Of a stretch of DNA of 64,000 bases, positions 1-8,514 are shown piece by piece. This stretch comes from VXYL01 sp965199915 (GTDB taxonomy: Bacteria; Pseudomonadota; Gammaproteobacteria; Pseudomonadales; Azotimanducaceae), in the NCBI GenBank assembly GCA_965199915.1, contig OZ241348.1, positions 1,426,001-1,490,000 of the forward strand, written 5' to 3'. How positions within the stretch are numbered: the first letter of the stretch is position 1; each line of letters starts with the position of its first letter. The notes below the pieces were generated by a model. It was given only the letters and a program-made list of their open reading frames with translations. It was not told the DNA's origin and did not search any database. A program made the position numbers and the translations under genes.

Positions 1-1026
1 TACGAAGGCAAGCCGGTGCGCACGCCGGACGCCGGCGCCATCTGGCGCGTCATCGCCGAACACCGCGTCAACGCGTTTTTCGCCGCGCCCACGGCGTTTC
101 GGGTGGTGCGCAAGGAGGATCCGGACGCCGCGCTCAAACAGCGCCACGACATCTCCTCGCTGCGCAACCTGTTCGTCGCCGGCGAACGCCTCGACCCGCC
201 CACCTACGAATGGCTGCGGCGGGTGGTTCACACGCCGGTGATCGACCACTGGTGGCAAACCGAAACCGGCTGGGCCATTTGCGCCACGATGATGGGCGTT
301 GCCGACGCCGCGGCGCGGCCCACGAAGGCGGGCAGCCCCGGCCATCCTGTTCCCGGCTGGGATCTGCGCATCGTGGATGACGACGGCCGCGAACTCGGCC
401 CGGATCAGGAAGGCAACGTGGTGGTGAAAGGGCCGCTGCCGCCCGGCGCGCTGCCCACCGTGTGGGGCGACCACGCCCGCTACGAGGACGCCTACTGGTC
501 GCGGTTTCCGGGCTACTATCTCACGGGCGACGGGGGCTACCGCGATGCCCAAGGGTACGTCTACATCATGGGGCGGGTGGACGACGTGATGAACATCGCC
601 GGACACCGCCTCTCCACCGGCGAACTCGAGGAAGTGGTGGCGGCGCATCCGGCGGTGGCCGAGTGCGCCGTGGTTGGCGCGGCGGACCAGGACAAAGGCC
701 AAGTGCCGCTCGGTTTGGTGGTGGCCAAAGACGGCGTGAACATCGCCGCCACCGCGCTGTGCGACGAGCTGGTCGCGCTGGTGCGCCGGCGGATCGGCGC
801 GTTCGCCAACTTCAAGCGGGTGGTGCTGGTGCCCCGCCTGCCGAAGACGCGCTCCGGCAAGACACTGCGCGGGACGATCCGCAAGCTGGCCGACGGCGAG
901 GCGGTGGCGACGCCTCCCACCATCGACGATCCCGCCATTCTGAAAGAGGTGGCCGACGCCTTGCGCCGGCCGCAGGTTGAAGCGGGCGCGCAAGATCGCG
1001 CCGGGCTTGGAGGAGGCGCGCCTTGA
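1..1026 (+). CDS. prpE: Propionyl-CoA synthetase-like AMP-forming acyl-CoA synthetase (5' partial)
   Basis: This is the C-terminal part of an ANL-family acyl-CoA synthetase, which activates a short-chain acid with ATP and CoA through an acyl-adenylate in the cytoplasm. The reading frame is open from base 1, so the start lies outside the window. Visible signatures are WWQTETG (acid/adenylate-binding core), YYLTGDGGYRD, the hinge region GRVDDVMNIAGHRLSTGE, and a C-terminal PKTRSGK whose lysine is the usual adenylation and acetylation site. The HRLSTGE hinge and the YEGKPV run at the very start resemble propionyl-CoA synthetase more than acetyl-CoA synthetase; acetyl- or acryloyl-CoA synthetase remain possible. 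Its stop overlaps the start region of the downstream TonB receptor, which suggests co-transcription. Confidence 0.85.
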   Translation, partial: YEGKPVRTPDAGAIWRVIAEHRVNAFFAAPTAFRVVRKEDPDAALKQRHDISSLRNLFVAGERLDPPTYEWLRRVVHTPVIDHWWQTETGWAICATMMGVADAAARPTKAGSPGHPVPGWDLRIVDDDGRELGPDQEGNVVVKGPLPPGALPTVWGDHARYEDAYWSRFPGYYLTGDGGYRDAQGYVYIMGRVDDVMNIAGHRLSTGELEEVVAAHPAVAECAVVGAADQDKGQVPLGLVVAKDGVNIAATALCDELVALVRRRIGAFANFKRVVLVPRLPKTRSGKTLRGTIRKLADGEAVATPPTIDDPAILKEVADALRRPQVEAGAQDRAGLGGGAP

Positions 1027-3467
1027 GCGGAGCGATGGACGCCGGCTGCGGCGCGCGCCGCAAGAACGGTCGTTGGCTGGGCCGCGCAATGGCCTTGGCG
1101 TTGAGCGCCCCGGTCTGGTGCGCTCCCGAACCGAACGACGCCGCCGAGGCCGAAGACGCCGCCATTGACACCATCACCGTCACCGGCCAGAAGCTGGATA
1201 CGATCGGCGTCATGGCGCGGGCGCCGCTGGACGCCGTGTTCGGCTTGGACAAGACGTTGCTGCGAACGCCCCGCTCGGCCACCAGCCTGTCCATCGAGAC
1301 CATCAAGCAGTACGGCATAACGGACATCGACGATTTCGTGGTGCTGTCGCCGGGCAGCTTCACGCAATCCTTCTTCGGCGTGTCCGGCTCGCTGGACCTG
1401 CGCGGCACCTCCGGCGAGAACTACTTCAACGGCATCCGGCGGCTGGACAACCCCGGCAACTACGTTACGCCCATCGGCGCCGCGGAGCGGGTGGACATCG
1501 TGCGCGGGCCGGCTTCTGTGATCTACGGCCCCAGCAAGATCGGCGGCTACATGAACTTCATTCCCAAGTCCGCCCGCGCCGACGCGGAACAGTTCTTGCC
1601 CAAGCCGACCGGCGCGGTCTCCTTCACGGGCGGCAGTTGGGGCAAGTCCATCCTCACCGCGGAAGTGGGCGGCCCCGGGCGGCTCGGCGACCGCCGCTTC
1701 GGCTACCACCTGTTCGGCGAAGTGGAGGATTCCGGCAGCTACTACCGCGACACCGGCACGGAAAACCGCATCCTGCAAGGGACGTTCAATGCCGACGTCT
1801 CGGCGCGGGCGCGCTTGGCCCTTGGCGGGATGTGGCACGAGTACGCAAGCAACCAAGTGGCCGGCTGGAACCGGTTGAGCCAAGCGTTGATCGACGACGG
1901 GCTGTACGTCACCGGCTCGGCCAAGCCCTTGGACCGGGACGGCGACGGCGCCATCTCCCACCAAGAGTACGACGCCGCCAACGACGGCGCGGGCCTGTTC
2001 GCCTTCCTCTTCGACCCGGCCGGCCTTGCCGAGCCGCCGGCCTTTGGCGCGGATTTCGCTTTGGATCCCGCTACCGTCGGTTTGACGCGCTTGGACCGGG
2101 ATCAAGTTCTGGTGGCGCCGGACGACCGGTTGGAGAACGAGGACTCGATCCTCTACTTGGACTTCATCTGGGCGATCAACGGGCGCTGGCGTCTGACCAA
2201 CAAGCTCTATTACGAGTTCTACGACAACCTCAACGAGGTTGCCTACGGCTTCTCGCAGTTTGCGGACTCGGCGGTGGTGGAGAACCAGCTGATCCTCCAG
2301 TTCTCGGATGTGTTCGGCACCTTGCAGCTAGACGCGCTGCTTTCGCCGTCCATCCGCCACACCGGCTTTGAGCGCGGCAACGACTTCAACAACGAGCACT
2401 TCGACCGTCGCGACGTGACCGAACCGTCCACGGCGCTGGATCGCCGCCGGCTCGCCACCCGCATCGGCAAGGACTACACGGAATACCACAAGGGCGACTA
2501 CACCATCTACGGCTTGGCGCTGCTCACCGACCTCACTTGGGCGGGCGGCTTCAGCCTGCTGCTTGGCGCCCGCTACGACGTTGTCGACATGCACAGCCGG
2601 CAGCCGGCCGAGAAGATCCAGTCCGGCGCCGGTCTCGACGCGCGCGACCGCGAAGGCGCATTCTCTTGGACGGCCAGCCTCTCCTACGCCGCGCCCTTGG
2701 GCCTTGCGCCGTACGTTACGGCGTCAAGGCAAACCACGGTGGTGGCCGACCAAGGCGCGGACATCGCCCCCGCCAACATCGCCAGCGGCAACGCGGTGGC
2801 CGGTTCCGAACTGCTCGAGGCGGGCCTCAAGGGCGCCTTGGTGAACGACCGGCTGTTCTTCCAAGCCATCTACTACGAACAGGAGCGCACGGACTTCAGC
2901 GCCCAATCCACCGTGACCAACCAAGCCTCGGAAACCAAGGGCTTCGAGTTCGAGCTGCGCTGGCTGGCCACCCCCCGCCTGACGCTGACCGCCGCCTACA
3001 CCAACATCGAAGTGGTCAATCTCAGCACCTTGGACGGCGGCGGACGGTTCAGCTTCCTCGGCGCCGCGGATTTGCCCGGAACGGATCCGGCCCTCTTCTA
3101 TGGCGGCACCGTCGCCGGCTTCGTCACCTTGACCGGCAACCCCAAGGCCCGCCGGGCCGGCGTGCCGGAGAACATCGTCAGCGTCAGCGGCATCTACGAC
3201 TTGGGCAACGGTTTGCAGTTCTTCGGCAGCCTGATCGACGTGGACGGGGTGTACTCCGGCTTTTCGCAGGCGGTGAAGCTGCCGGCCTACACCGTGGCGA
3301 ACGCCGGCCTGAAATACGATGCCAAGAACTGGTCGCTCACCGCCACCGGCAAGAACCTGACGGACGAGCGCTACTTCCGCGCCAACTTCCCCAACCTGTT
3401 CGGCTCCGTCATCGTCCTGCCCGAACTCCCCCGCCACTACCAAGCCAGCATCGCGTTCAAATTCTAG
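1023..3467 (+). CDS. TonB-dependent outer-membrane receptor with an internal EF-hand loop
   Basis: About 814 residues, the usual size for a TonB-dependent receptor: an N-terminal plug and a 22-strand barrel ending in an aromatic residue (SIAFKF). The start is TTG at 1023, overlapping the upstream stop, or ATG at 1035. An Arg-rich then hydrophobic signal peptide follows (ALALSAPVWCA). The plug carries VERVDIVRGPASVIYGPSKIGG-type residues, and the C-terminus carries NLTDERYF. Residues 304-315 form a canonical 12-residue EF-hand calcium loop (D304, D306, D308, G309, I311, E315), unusual inside such a barrel. The substrate cannot be read from sequence; siderophore uptake is the default guess. Translational overlap with the acyl-CoA synthetase suggests, weakly, a carboxylate-related ligand. 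Confidence 0.9.
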   Translation: MSGAMDAGCGARRKNGRWLGRAMALALSAPVWCAPEPNDAAEAEDAAIDTITVTGQKLDTIGVMARAPLDAVFGLDKTLLRTPRSATSLSIETIKQYGITDIDDFVVLSPGSFTQSFFGVSGSLDLRGTSGENYFNGIRRLDNPGNYVTPIGAAERVDIVRGPASVIYGPSKIGGYMNFIPKSARADAEQFLPKPTGAVSFTGGSWGKSILTAEVGGPGRLGDRRFGYHLFGEVEDSGSYYRDTGTENRILQGTFNADVSARARLALGGMWHEYASNQVAGWNRLSQALIDDGLYVTGSAKPLDRDGDGAISHQEYDAANDGAGLFAFLFDPAGLAEPPAFGADFALDPATVGLTRLDRDQVLVAPDDRLENEDSILYLDFIWAINGRWRLTNKLYYEFYDNLNEVAYGFSQFADSAVVENQLILQFSDVFGTLQLDALLSPSIRHTGFERGNDFNNEHFDRRDVTEPSTALDRRRLATRIGKDYTEYHKGDYTIYGLALLTDLTWAGGFSLLLGARYDVVDMHSRQPAEKIQSGAGLDARDREGAFSWTASLSYAAPLGLAPYVTASRQTTVVADQGADIAPANIASGNAVAGSELLEAGLKGALVNDRLFFQAIYYEQERTDFSAQSTVTNQASETKGFEFELRWLATPRLTLTAAYTNIEVVNLSTLDGGGRFSFLGAADLPGTDPALFYGGTVAGFVTLTGNPKARRAGVPENIVSVSGIYDLGNGLQFFGSLIDVDGVYSGFSQAVKLPAYTVANAGLKYDAKNWSLTATGKNLTDERYFRANFPNLFGSVIVLPELPRHYQASIAFKF

Positions 3468-3534
3468 CGCGCCCTGCCGGGTGCCTGTCGTGGAACTTGG
3501 CGCATTCGTTAGGGTCTTCGCGCCTCAAGTAGGC

Positions 3535-3540
3535 TAGGAT
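3535..3540 (+). promoter_or_regulatory. -10-like hexamer abutting the AAA ATPase start
   Basis: TAGGAT is followed by only six bases (CGCGCC) before the ATG at 3547, so a transcript started here would have almost no leader. No convincing -35 box is visible at 16-18 bases spacing. The same GATCGCGCC-ATG context occurs at trxB. Confidence 0.35.
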
Positions 3541-3546
3541 CGCGCC

Positions 3547-4743
3547 ATGCGCCGCACCACCCGAAACCCCTTGTTTTCCCAGAGGTCGGCAAGAAGGCCG
3601 CCACCGCACTTCGCCGGGCGAAAGGCCGAACTGACCTTGTTGCATCAAGGTTTCGACGACTTGTTGCGCACCAAGGACCCTGCGGGTGGAATCGACCTGA
3701 TCACCGGCGTTCCCGGCGTTGGGAAAACGCAGTTGGCAAGGAAATTCGCAGACGAGGCGGCCGAGCGTCACAAAGGCGTCGTGGCCTGCCAGGTTGGGAC
3801 CGGCGTGCTCGAATCCCCTGTGGATGTGCTCATGGGCATGGCGCGGCGGCTCGGCATGGTCGATGCCGCACGCAAGGTCGCCGATGTGGATTCGCGCAAG
3901 ACGGGCGGCGGATTCGGGATTGCGAGAGCGTTCTCCAAGTCGCACACAAGAGAGCATGTGCGCCACACGCCTTCCTTCGAGATCATGTTGCTAAGAAGCA
4001 ATGACATTGGCATGTGGAAACGCTGCCCGGCGATGGTGCTTGTCATTGACGAGTTGCAGACCGTGACGCCGGATGGCATGAAGTCTCTCCGCGTTCTGCA
4101 CGAGGGAAACCACGGCTGTCCTGTCTATTTGCTTGGCGTGGGTTTGCAGCACACGCCTTTCGTGCTCGCAAACCCAGGCGGCGCGGACGCCATTTCGCGC
4201 CCCAACGAACCCATACGCCTCGGGTGCCTAAGCGAGAGCGAGGCCGTGGAGGCCATCGGCGAGGGTTTGGCGAAACAAGGGCATGATGTTCCAGCGGCAA
4301 GCGTGGAGGTTTTGGCCGGCCGCACCGATGGTTTCCCTCAGCATATCCACAGCTACTTCGCGGGCGCGACAACGGCGATAGCCGAACATGGCCACTTGGA
4401 AGCGGGCGCGGCATTGGACCTCGCCTTGGCGGAGGGCGACACGCATCGCGACGCCTACTACGACCTGACCGCCGACAAGATGGCGCCGAACCGCAGCGTG
4501 ATCCATCCGGTGGTCGATCTCATGCGGCGGCGGCGGGAAACAGCGGTGACGCAGAAGGAAGCGGTGTTGGCCGTTTCGGAAAGCGGAGAAGACGGCGGCG
4601 CCATCGTGCAAATGGCCATCGAGCACGGCGTGCTGGAACTCGACAAGGACATGGTGAGTTTCGGCATCCCGTCCTTCCACGCGCACATGCAACGCTCGCT
4701 GGACCGGGCGCTGGCCCGAAACCACGGGAACAACGGGAGTTGA
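3547..4743 (+). CDS. Orphan AAA-type ATP-binding protein
   Basis: A 398-residue P-loop ATPase of the broad AAA/Orc-like class. Walker A is GVPGVGKT (residues 54-61) and Walker B is VLVIDEL (164-170). The N-terminus is basic and Pro-rich (FAGRKAELTLLHQGF), a common lead-in for STAND/Orc-like ATPases. The C-terminal ~120 residues are predicted helical and could be a winged-helix domain (VTQKEAVLAVSESGEDGG). No effector or sensor domain is visible. The gene stands alone, with 79 bases before it and a 232-base gap after it (4744-4975, in which nothing was recognised). Related ATP-binding proteins occur in mobile elements and defence loci. The role here is unknown; a TniB-like transposition ATPase is an alternative. 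Confidence 0.7.
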   Translation: MRRTTRNPLFSQRSARRPPPHFAGRKAELTLLHQGFDDLLRTKDPAGGIDLITGVPGVGKTQLARKFADEAAERHKGVVACQVGTGVLESPVDVLMGMARRLGMVDAARKVADVDSRKTGGGFGIARAFSKSHTREHVRHTPSFEIMLLRSNDIGMWKRCPAMVLVIDELQTVTPDGMKSLRVLHEGNHGCPVYLLGVGLQHTPFVLANPGGADAISRPNEPIRLGCLSESEAVEAIGEGLAKQGHDVPAASVEVLAGRTDGFPQHIHSYFAGATTAIAEHGHLEAGAALDLALAEGDTHRDAYYDLTADKMAPNRSVIHPVVDLMRRRRETAVTQKEAVLAVSESGEDGGAIVQMAIEHGVLELDKDMVSFGIPSFHAHMQRSLDRALARNHGNNGS

Positions 4744-4975
4744 ACGCTATCTCGGAAACGGCACTTCGGGCGATCGACCGGGAATGAGTCCGGTGCTTAA
4801 GCAAGTTCACGCAAGGAAGAACCACTCGTATTTTCTCGTGTTCGCCAAGACCTCCAAGAAAGTCCGTCGGCCATGAGACATCCAGCGAATCTATAGAAGA
4901 TCATCCATCAAGCGAGCAGGTTGTTGAGATTTCGCTGCCGTCCGGCAAGCCGACTGATCGCCGATCGCTCGCACC

Positions 4976-6871
4976 CTACCCCGACTCCGGCGGCAGGTCC
5001 AGCGCTGGGTTGCGGTCGAAGAAGCCCGCCGGTTGCAAGGTGAAGCCGCAGTATTCCACCGGCATCACCGGCCAGTCCTCCGGGCGCGGCAGGTGGGTGA
5101 CGCCGAAGGTGTGCCACAGCACGATGTCCGTCTCTTCAATGGATTCGTCGCCGGCGCTCCACGCCGGCAGGCCGGCGCCGCCGGGGTGCAGGTTCGGGTG
5201 GTCGCCGGCGGCGGAGAGCTCGCCGTCGCGGTAGCGCGTCACCCACAGGTTGTGGCGGGCGAAGCCGGCGCGCGCCGCCACTTGCGAATCCGCCCGGGCG
5301 AGCAGCTTCGGCGTGGCGCCCGGCAGCAGCCGGTAGGCCACCGGCGCGCCCAGGCGGTTGGTTCGGCGCGGGTTCACCACTTTCCAAGACCGCGAGCAGC
5401 GCGCGTCCACGTCGCGCTTGGCCGCGAGTTCTGTGCGCAGCGGCCGCGACACGGCGCGGAAAGCGGTGCCGTCCGGGTTGTCGTCGCCAACGGCGCACGG
5501 CGTCACGTCCACTTCGCAAACGCTGTTCGGGCCGCCGTCCAAGTCGAAATCCAACCGGAAACAGAACAGGTGCTGGTGTATGGGCGACGCCACGTTCGGC
5601 GCCACCAGCGGCGCGAACTCCGGGCGCTCGTCGCCGCCCGCCACCGCCGATACGCCGACGATGCCGGTGAGCTTCACCTCCATCTGCAACGTGCCGTCCA
5701 AGTAGAAGTACCAGTAGAACCCGTACTCGTAGTTGCCCACGGTGTGAAACGTGCTCACCACCAGGCGGCGCGAGCGGCGCGTCTCGGTGGTCTGGCCGTG
5801 CGCGTCGTGATGCTTCCAAAGGACGCCGTAGTCCTCCTCGTGAACGCAAATGGCCCGCTCCACCACCCGCGCCGCGCCGTCCGGCTTCACGGCGACGTGA
5901 TCCAGATAGTGGATGTGGCCGAGACAGTCGCAGCCGAGTTGCAGCGAGTTCACGCAGTTGCCAATGCTCGCCTCGCCGGCGTCCAGCACGTGCTTCCAAC
6001 GATGCATCGGGTCCGTGTCCCCGTACGGCACCACCATGTCCGAAAGCGCCGCGCGATGCAGGATGCGGCGCTCCTCGCCGCTGTCCCGATACGAGACCCC
6101 GTGCAGCACCAAGCCGTTCACCGGATGTACGGTGACGCGGAAGGCCCAGTTCTGCCACGCGATGGCGTTGCCTTCCACCGCGAAGCCCGGCCCCTGCGGT
6201 TGGGTGATCGCCAGCGGCTTGGGCGCCGCGCGCAGCGCCGGTTGGCTGGCGGCATCGTAGCGCCCGTGTTCGGGCGGCAAGGGCGTCGCGCCGTGGTCCT
6301 CCAAGTGCGCCACGCGCCCGGCGGTGAGGTCGACGTGGGCGATGAGGCCCTGCACCGGGCGCGCGTAGCCGTTGTCCGTCTTGTGTTCGCGCACGAAGGC
6401 GATGGCGCGGTGGGCGCGGTGCCCGGCGGGAATGCTCGGGTGCCGGTAGCCGCCGGCCGGCCACGGATCGATCTGCACATGCTCGAAGCTCTCCACGCCG
6501 CGCAAACGCATGGCCGCTTGCCAACCGGCGTCCGCTTTGGTGACGCGCACGGCTTCCACCACGTCGGCGAAGCCGATGGGCGCCTGCCCAGCGGCGATGC
6601 GCTCAACGCGCACTTCGCCGCTGCCGAGATCCACCGTGGCGTCGAAGCCGCCATCCGCGGGCTGCGGGTGGTCGTAGCCGACAAACCGCAGCCGGCGCGG
6701 TGCCGTCTGGCCCGCCTTGAACGATTGCACGAACGCCTTGGGCGGTTCCGCCAGCGCAACGGAAGAGAACGCCGCGCGCGCCCCGAGGTGCGGTTTGAGC
6801 AGCGCCGCGGCCCGCTCGACCTCGGCGGCGGAAATGGCCGCCAACGGGTGGTCTGGCATCTCGTTGGGCAC
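4976..6871 (-). CDS. Copper-containing primary-amine oxidase
   Basis: A 631-residue quinoprotein that oxidises primary amines to aldehydes with release of ammonia and hydrogen peroxide. All hallmark residues are present: the catalytic base D297 in the segment HVLDAGE; the topaquinone precursor Y381 in NYEY; copper ligands H432 and H434 in IHQHLF, and H593 in FGVTHLPRPEDW. Length and spacing match the Arthrobacter-type bacterial enzymes closely. There is no signal peptide, so it is predicted cytoplasmic. Start is GTG at 6871 or ATG at 6859; the diverged upstream copy of this 5' end (8695-8760) keeps similarity a few codons before the internal ATG, which slightly favours the longer form. It is monocistronic. 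It probably feeds amine nitrogen and carbon catabolism. Confidence 0.95.
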   Translation of the reverse strand: MPNEMPDHPLAAISAAEVERAAALLKPHLGARAAFSSVALAEPPKAFVQSFKAGQTAPRRLRFVGYDHPQPADGGFDATVDLGSGEVRVERIAAGQAPIGFADVVEAVRVTKADAGWQAAMRLRGVESFEHVQIDPWPAGGYRHPSIPAGHRAHRAIAFVREHKTDNGYARPVQGLIAHVDLTAGRVAHLEDHGATPLPPEHGRYDAASQPALRAAPKPLAITQPQGPGFAVEGNAIAWQNWAFRVTVHPVNGLVLHGVSYRDSGEERRILHRAALSDMVVPYGDTDPMHRWKHVLDAGEASIGNCVNSLQLGCDCLGHIHYLDHVAVKPDGAARVVERAICVHEEDYGVLWKHHDAHGQTTETRRSRRLVVSTFHTVGNYEYGFYWYFYLDGTLQMEVKLTGIVGVSAVAGGDERPEFAPLVAPNVASPIHQHLFCFRLDFDLDGGPNSVCEVDVTPCAVGDDNPDGTAFRAVSRPLRTELAAKRDVDARCSRSWKVVNPRRTNRLGAPVAYRLLPGATPKLLARADSQVAARAGFARHNLWVTRYRDGELSAAGDHPNLHPGGAGLPAWSAGDESIEETDIVLWHTFGVTHLPRPEDWPVMPVEYCGFTLQPAGFFDRNPALDLPPESG

Positions 6872-6872
6872 G
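6821..6872. repeat. Direct repeat A, copy 1 (amine-oxidase 5' end)
   Basis: This 52-base stretch covers the first codons of the amine oxidase. A diverged copy in the same orientation lies at 8695-8746, with a 27-base identical core (GGCCGCCAACGGG... to ...GGCATCTC) and a few mismatches outside it. The two copies flank the transposase remnant and toxin segment. Confidence 0.85.
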
Positions 6873-6946
6873 AAGCGATCTCAGAGAAATGGAACGACGG
6901 TAAGCGTACTGCCCCACCGCGGTCATTGGCAACGTCCTGTCTGGGC

Positions 6947-7513
6947 TCAGGACATTTCGGACTTTTCGGGCAGCGGGGAGAGGGTGGCGTAGTAGCCGTT
7001 GGGAGTCATCATGCCGATGCCGGTGTGGGGTCTTCGTCGTTGTAGAAGCGGAGGTACTCGTCGAGTTCGGCGTTGACGGCTTCAACGGTGAGGTCGCCGG
7101 CGTAGAGGCTCCAGAGGATGCGCCCCACCGTCGAGACGCTGACGGCGCAGCCGTTCTTCCGGCGCTTGAGTTCGTGGTGGATGCGCCGCTTGCCGCACTG
7201 CGGGCGGGCGTCGCGGACGGCCAGCACGCGGCGCTCGTCGCGCTTCGTCCAACGCGGCTAGGAACAGCGCCGCGGACGGCTCTTGGGAACCCAGCCCGCG
7301 GACGCCGCGCTCGTTCAAAGCCTTGCGCCAGTCGTAGTAGGTGCTGCGCCGCAGTTCGACGGCCTTGAGCGCCGCCGACAGCGGGATGCGGTCCTCGTTG
7401 ACCAGCGCCTCGATCTTGCCGAGCAGGCGCAGGCGCTCCTTCGCCGTCGGACAGTTCGTCTCGTCGACGCGCGGCTTGCGGTAGCATGACGCTGGTGCGG
7501 GCTTGAACTGCAT
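6947..7513 (-). pseudogene. Decayed IS3/IS481-like transposase
   Basis: The start at 7513 is preceded by a good ribosome-binding site (AAAGGAG). The first ~70 residues look like a transposase helix-turn-helix (KERLRLLGKIEALVNEDRIP, then STYYDWRKAL). The frame is then lost, and sequence resumes in another frame with CGKRRIHHELKRR and VSVSTVGRIL, followed directly by the C-terminal AELDEYLRFYNDE. A further frameshift gives PHTGIGMMTPNGYYA, typical of the transposase C-terminus. The catalytic DDE core is absent, so there is an internal deletion as well as two frameshifts. A short hairpin (GTCCTG...CAGGAC, 6934-6953) overlaps the stop and could be a terminator or part of the element end. The element is non-functional. 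Confidence 0.75.
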
Positions 7514-7922
7514 GGTTCGGGTCTCCTTTCAGTTCTCTCAAAACCAAAGGCTACCCGAATCCCGCGCCCGCCGGCCTTTGCCGCGGGCGCGGCCCTTCCG
7601 AAAGACGCCGGAGGTTCCGCCGCCAGCAGCGCAGCGTCAGGACGGGGTTCGCGCCGCCGTCGACGCTCCAGCATGCCGCCGCGCTTGATGCGTCCGGTCA
7701 CTGTGCCGCAGGCGCTCTCCAAATTACCCCTGTTGTGCCCGCTATAGGTAAGCAACTAGGGGTAACCCTGTGGTCGGCGCTGGTGGTTGTCTCCGACAAG
7801 GGGGGTGCGCCGGGGTTGCGCCCTCCGTTAAGTGCCGGTCGTCATACCCCGTCGTAGAAAGTGCCCAAGCACCGGCGCCCGACGCAACCAAACATTAGAA
7901 GGGGCTTTAACAGGACCACACC
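7514..7922. other. Intergenic stretch upstream of the transposase remnant and toxin
   Basis: About 400 bases without a convincing gene. It holds the leader of the transposase remnant at its left edge and the toxin ribosome-binding region (AGAAGGGGC) at its right edge. Open frames here have no recognisable domain. Confidence 0.5.
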
Positions 7923-8315
7923 ATGAGCGAGGATGCGACCCATACAACCATGAGCGGTTACGACGACTGGTTGGCACGTCTTCCCACCGGCGCGTTCACG
8001 GACGTGACCCAGATGGTTGTCGACATTTTGGCACCCGAACGGTCGTCGCCTACGAACCAGCCGCTCAGCGGACGCAACAAGGCAATCGGCGACAGGGTGT
8101 ACGAGATGAAGGTGTCCGGCAAAGGTCCGGGATACCGGGTCTACTACACAAACCTTCGTGGTAGGATCGTGCTTATCTGCGGTGGGAACAAGACATCCCA
8201 AGACAGGGACATCAAGCATGCGAAACGAATCGCCAGAGACCTTCACGCCGGACGCCGAGACATCCCGCGGGATAGCGACGGCCCACGCAGAGGCGGCGGC
8301 CCGCGCCGCGGCTGA
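7923..8315 (+). CDS. RelE/HigB-like addiction-module toxin
   Basis: A 130-residue protein. Its core matches the addiction-module killer-protein family of the RelE superfamily, ribosome-associated mRNA interferases. Diagnostic segments are NKAIGDRVYEMKV, GPGYRVYYTN and IVLICGGNKTSQDRDIKHAKRIA. The usual family length is ~95-105 residues; here there is an N-terminal extension of ~20 residues and a Gly/Arg-rich tail (DGPRRGGGPRRG) encoded where the next gene already overlaps. The tail may therefore reflect loss of the original stop. The ATG at 7923 has a GGGGC-type site upstream. In this family the antitoxin is normally an Xre-type protein encoded just downstream; the downstream gene here does not look like one. 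Confidence 0.75.
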   Translation: MSEDATHTTMSGYDDWLARLPTGAFTDVTQMVVDILAPERSSPTNQPLSGRNKAIGDRVYEMKVSGKGPGYRVYYTNLRGRIVLICGGNKTSQDRDIKHAKRIARDLHAGRRDIPRDSDGPRRGGGPRRG

Positions 8316-8514
8316 CCGTCCCGAGGTGCTGAAGGCCCTCGCGGAGCGCGCCAGCGACCTGCAGGCGTCCGGATGCGAGGCGCAGGCCGACTACTTCAAC
8401 GGCATCGTCAACGAGGCGAACCGCATCAAGCGCTCACGCTCGCCCGTTCATTCCGGTGTCAACCACGGCCACGCCGTCGGTGTGCCAATGGCCGCGGCCG
8501 GCATCAGTCGGTAG
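8218..8514 (+). CDS. Small hypothetical protein overlapping the toxin gene
   Basis: A 98-residue frame starting at the ATG at 8218, inside the toxin gene in another frame and overlapping it by 98 bases. The protein is Ala-rich and predicted helical (HAEAAARAAADRPEVLKALA, then AQADYFNGIVNEANRIKR). It is the positional candidate for an antitoxin, but it lacks a visible helix-turn-helix or other DNA-binding motif. It could instead be the remains of a C-terminal antitoxin region or an unrelated helical protein. Confidence 0.4.
   Translation: MRNESPETFTPDAETSRGIATAHAEAAARAAADRPEVLKALAERASDLQASGCEAQADYFNGIVNEANRIKRSRSPVHSGVNHGHAVGVPMAAAGISR

Noticed and set aside
561..2105. 514-codon minus-strand open frame over the first two genes
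   Set aside because: It is a shadow of the acyl-CoA synthetase and TonB receptor genes with no recognisable domain.
5033..7045. 670-codon plus-strand open frame over the amine oxidase
   Set aside because: The minus strand carries every catalytic residue of the amine oxidase; this is its antisense.
7820..7920. Integron attC-like sequence (GTTAAGT core)
   Set aside because: A GTTRRRY-like core exists, but no matching RYYYAAC partner or symmetric arms were found.
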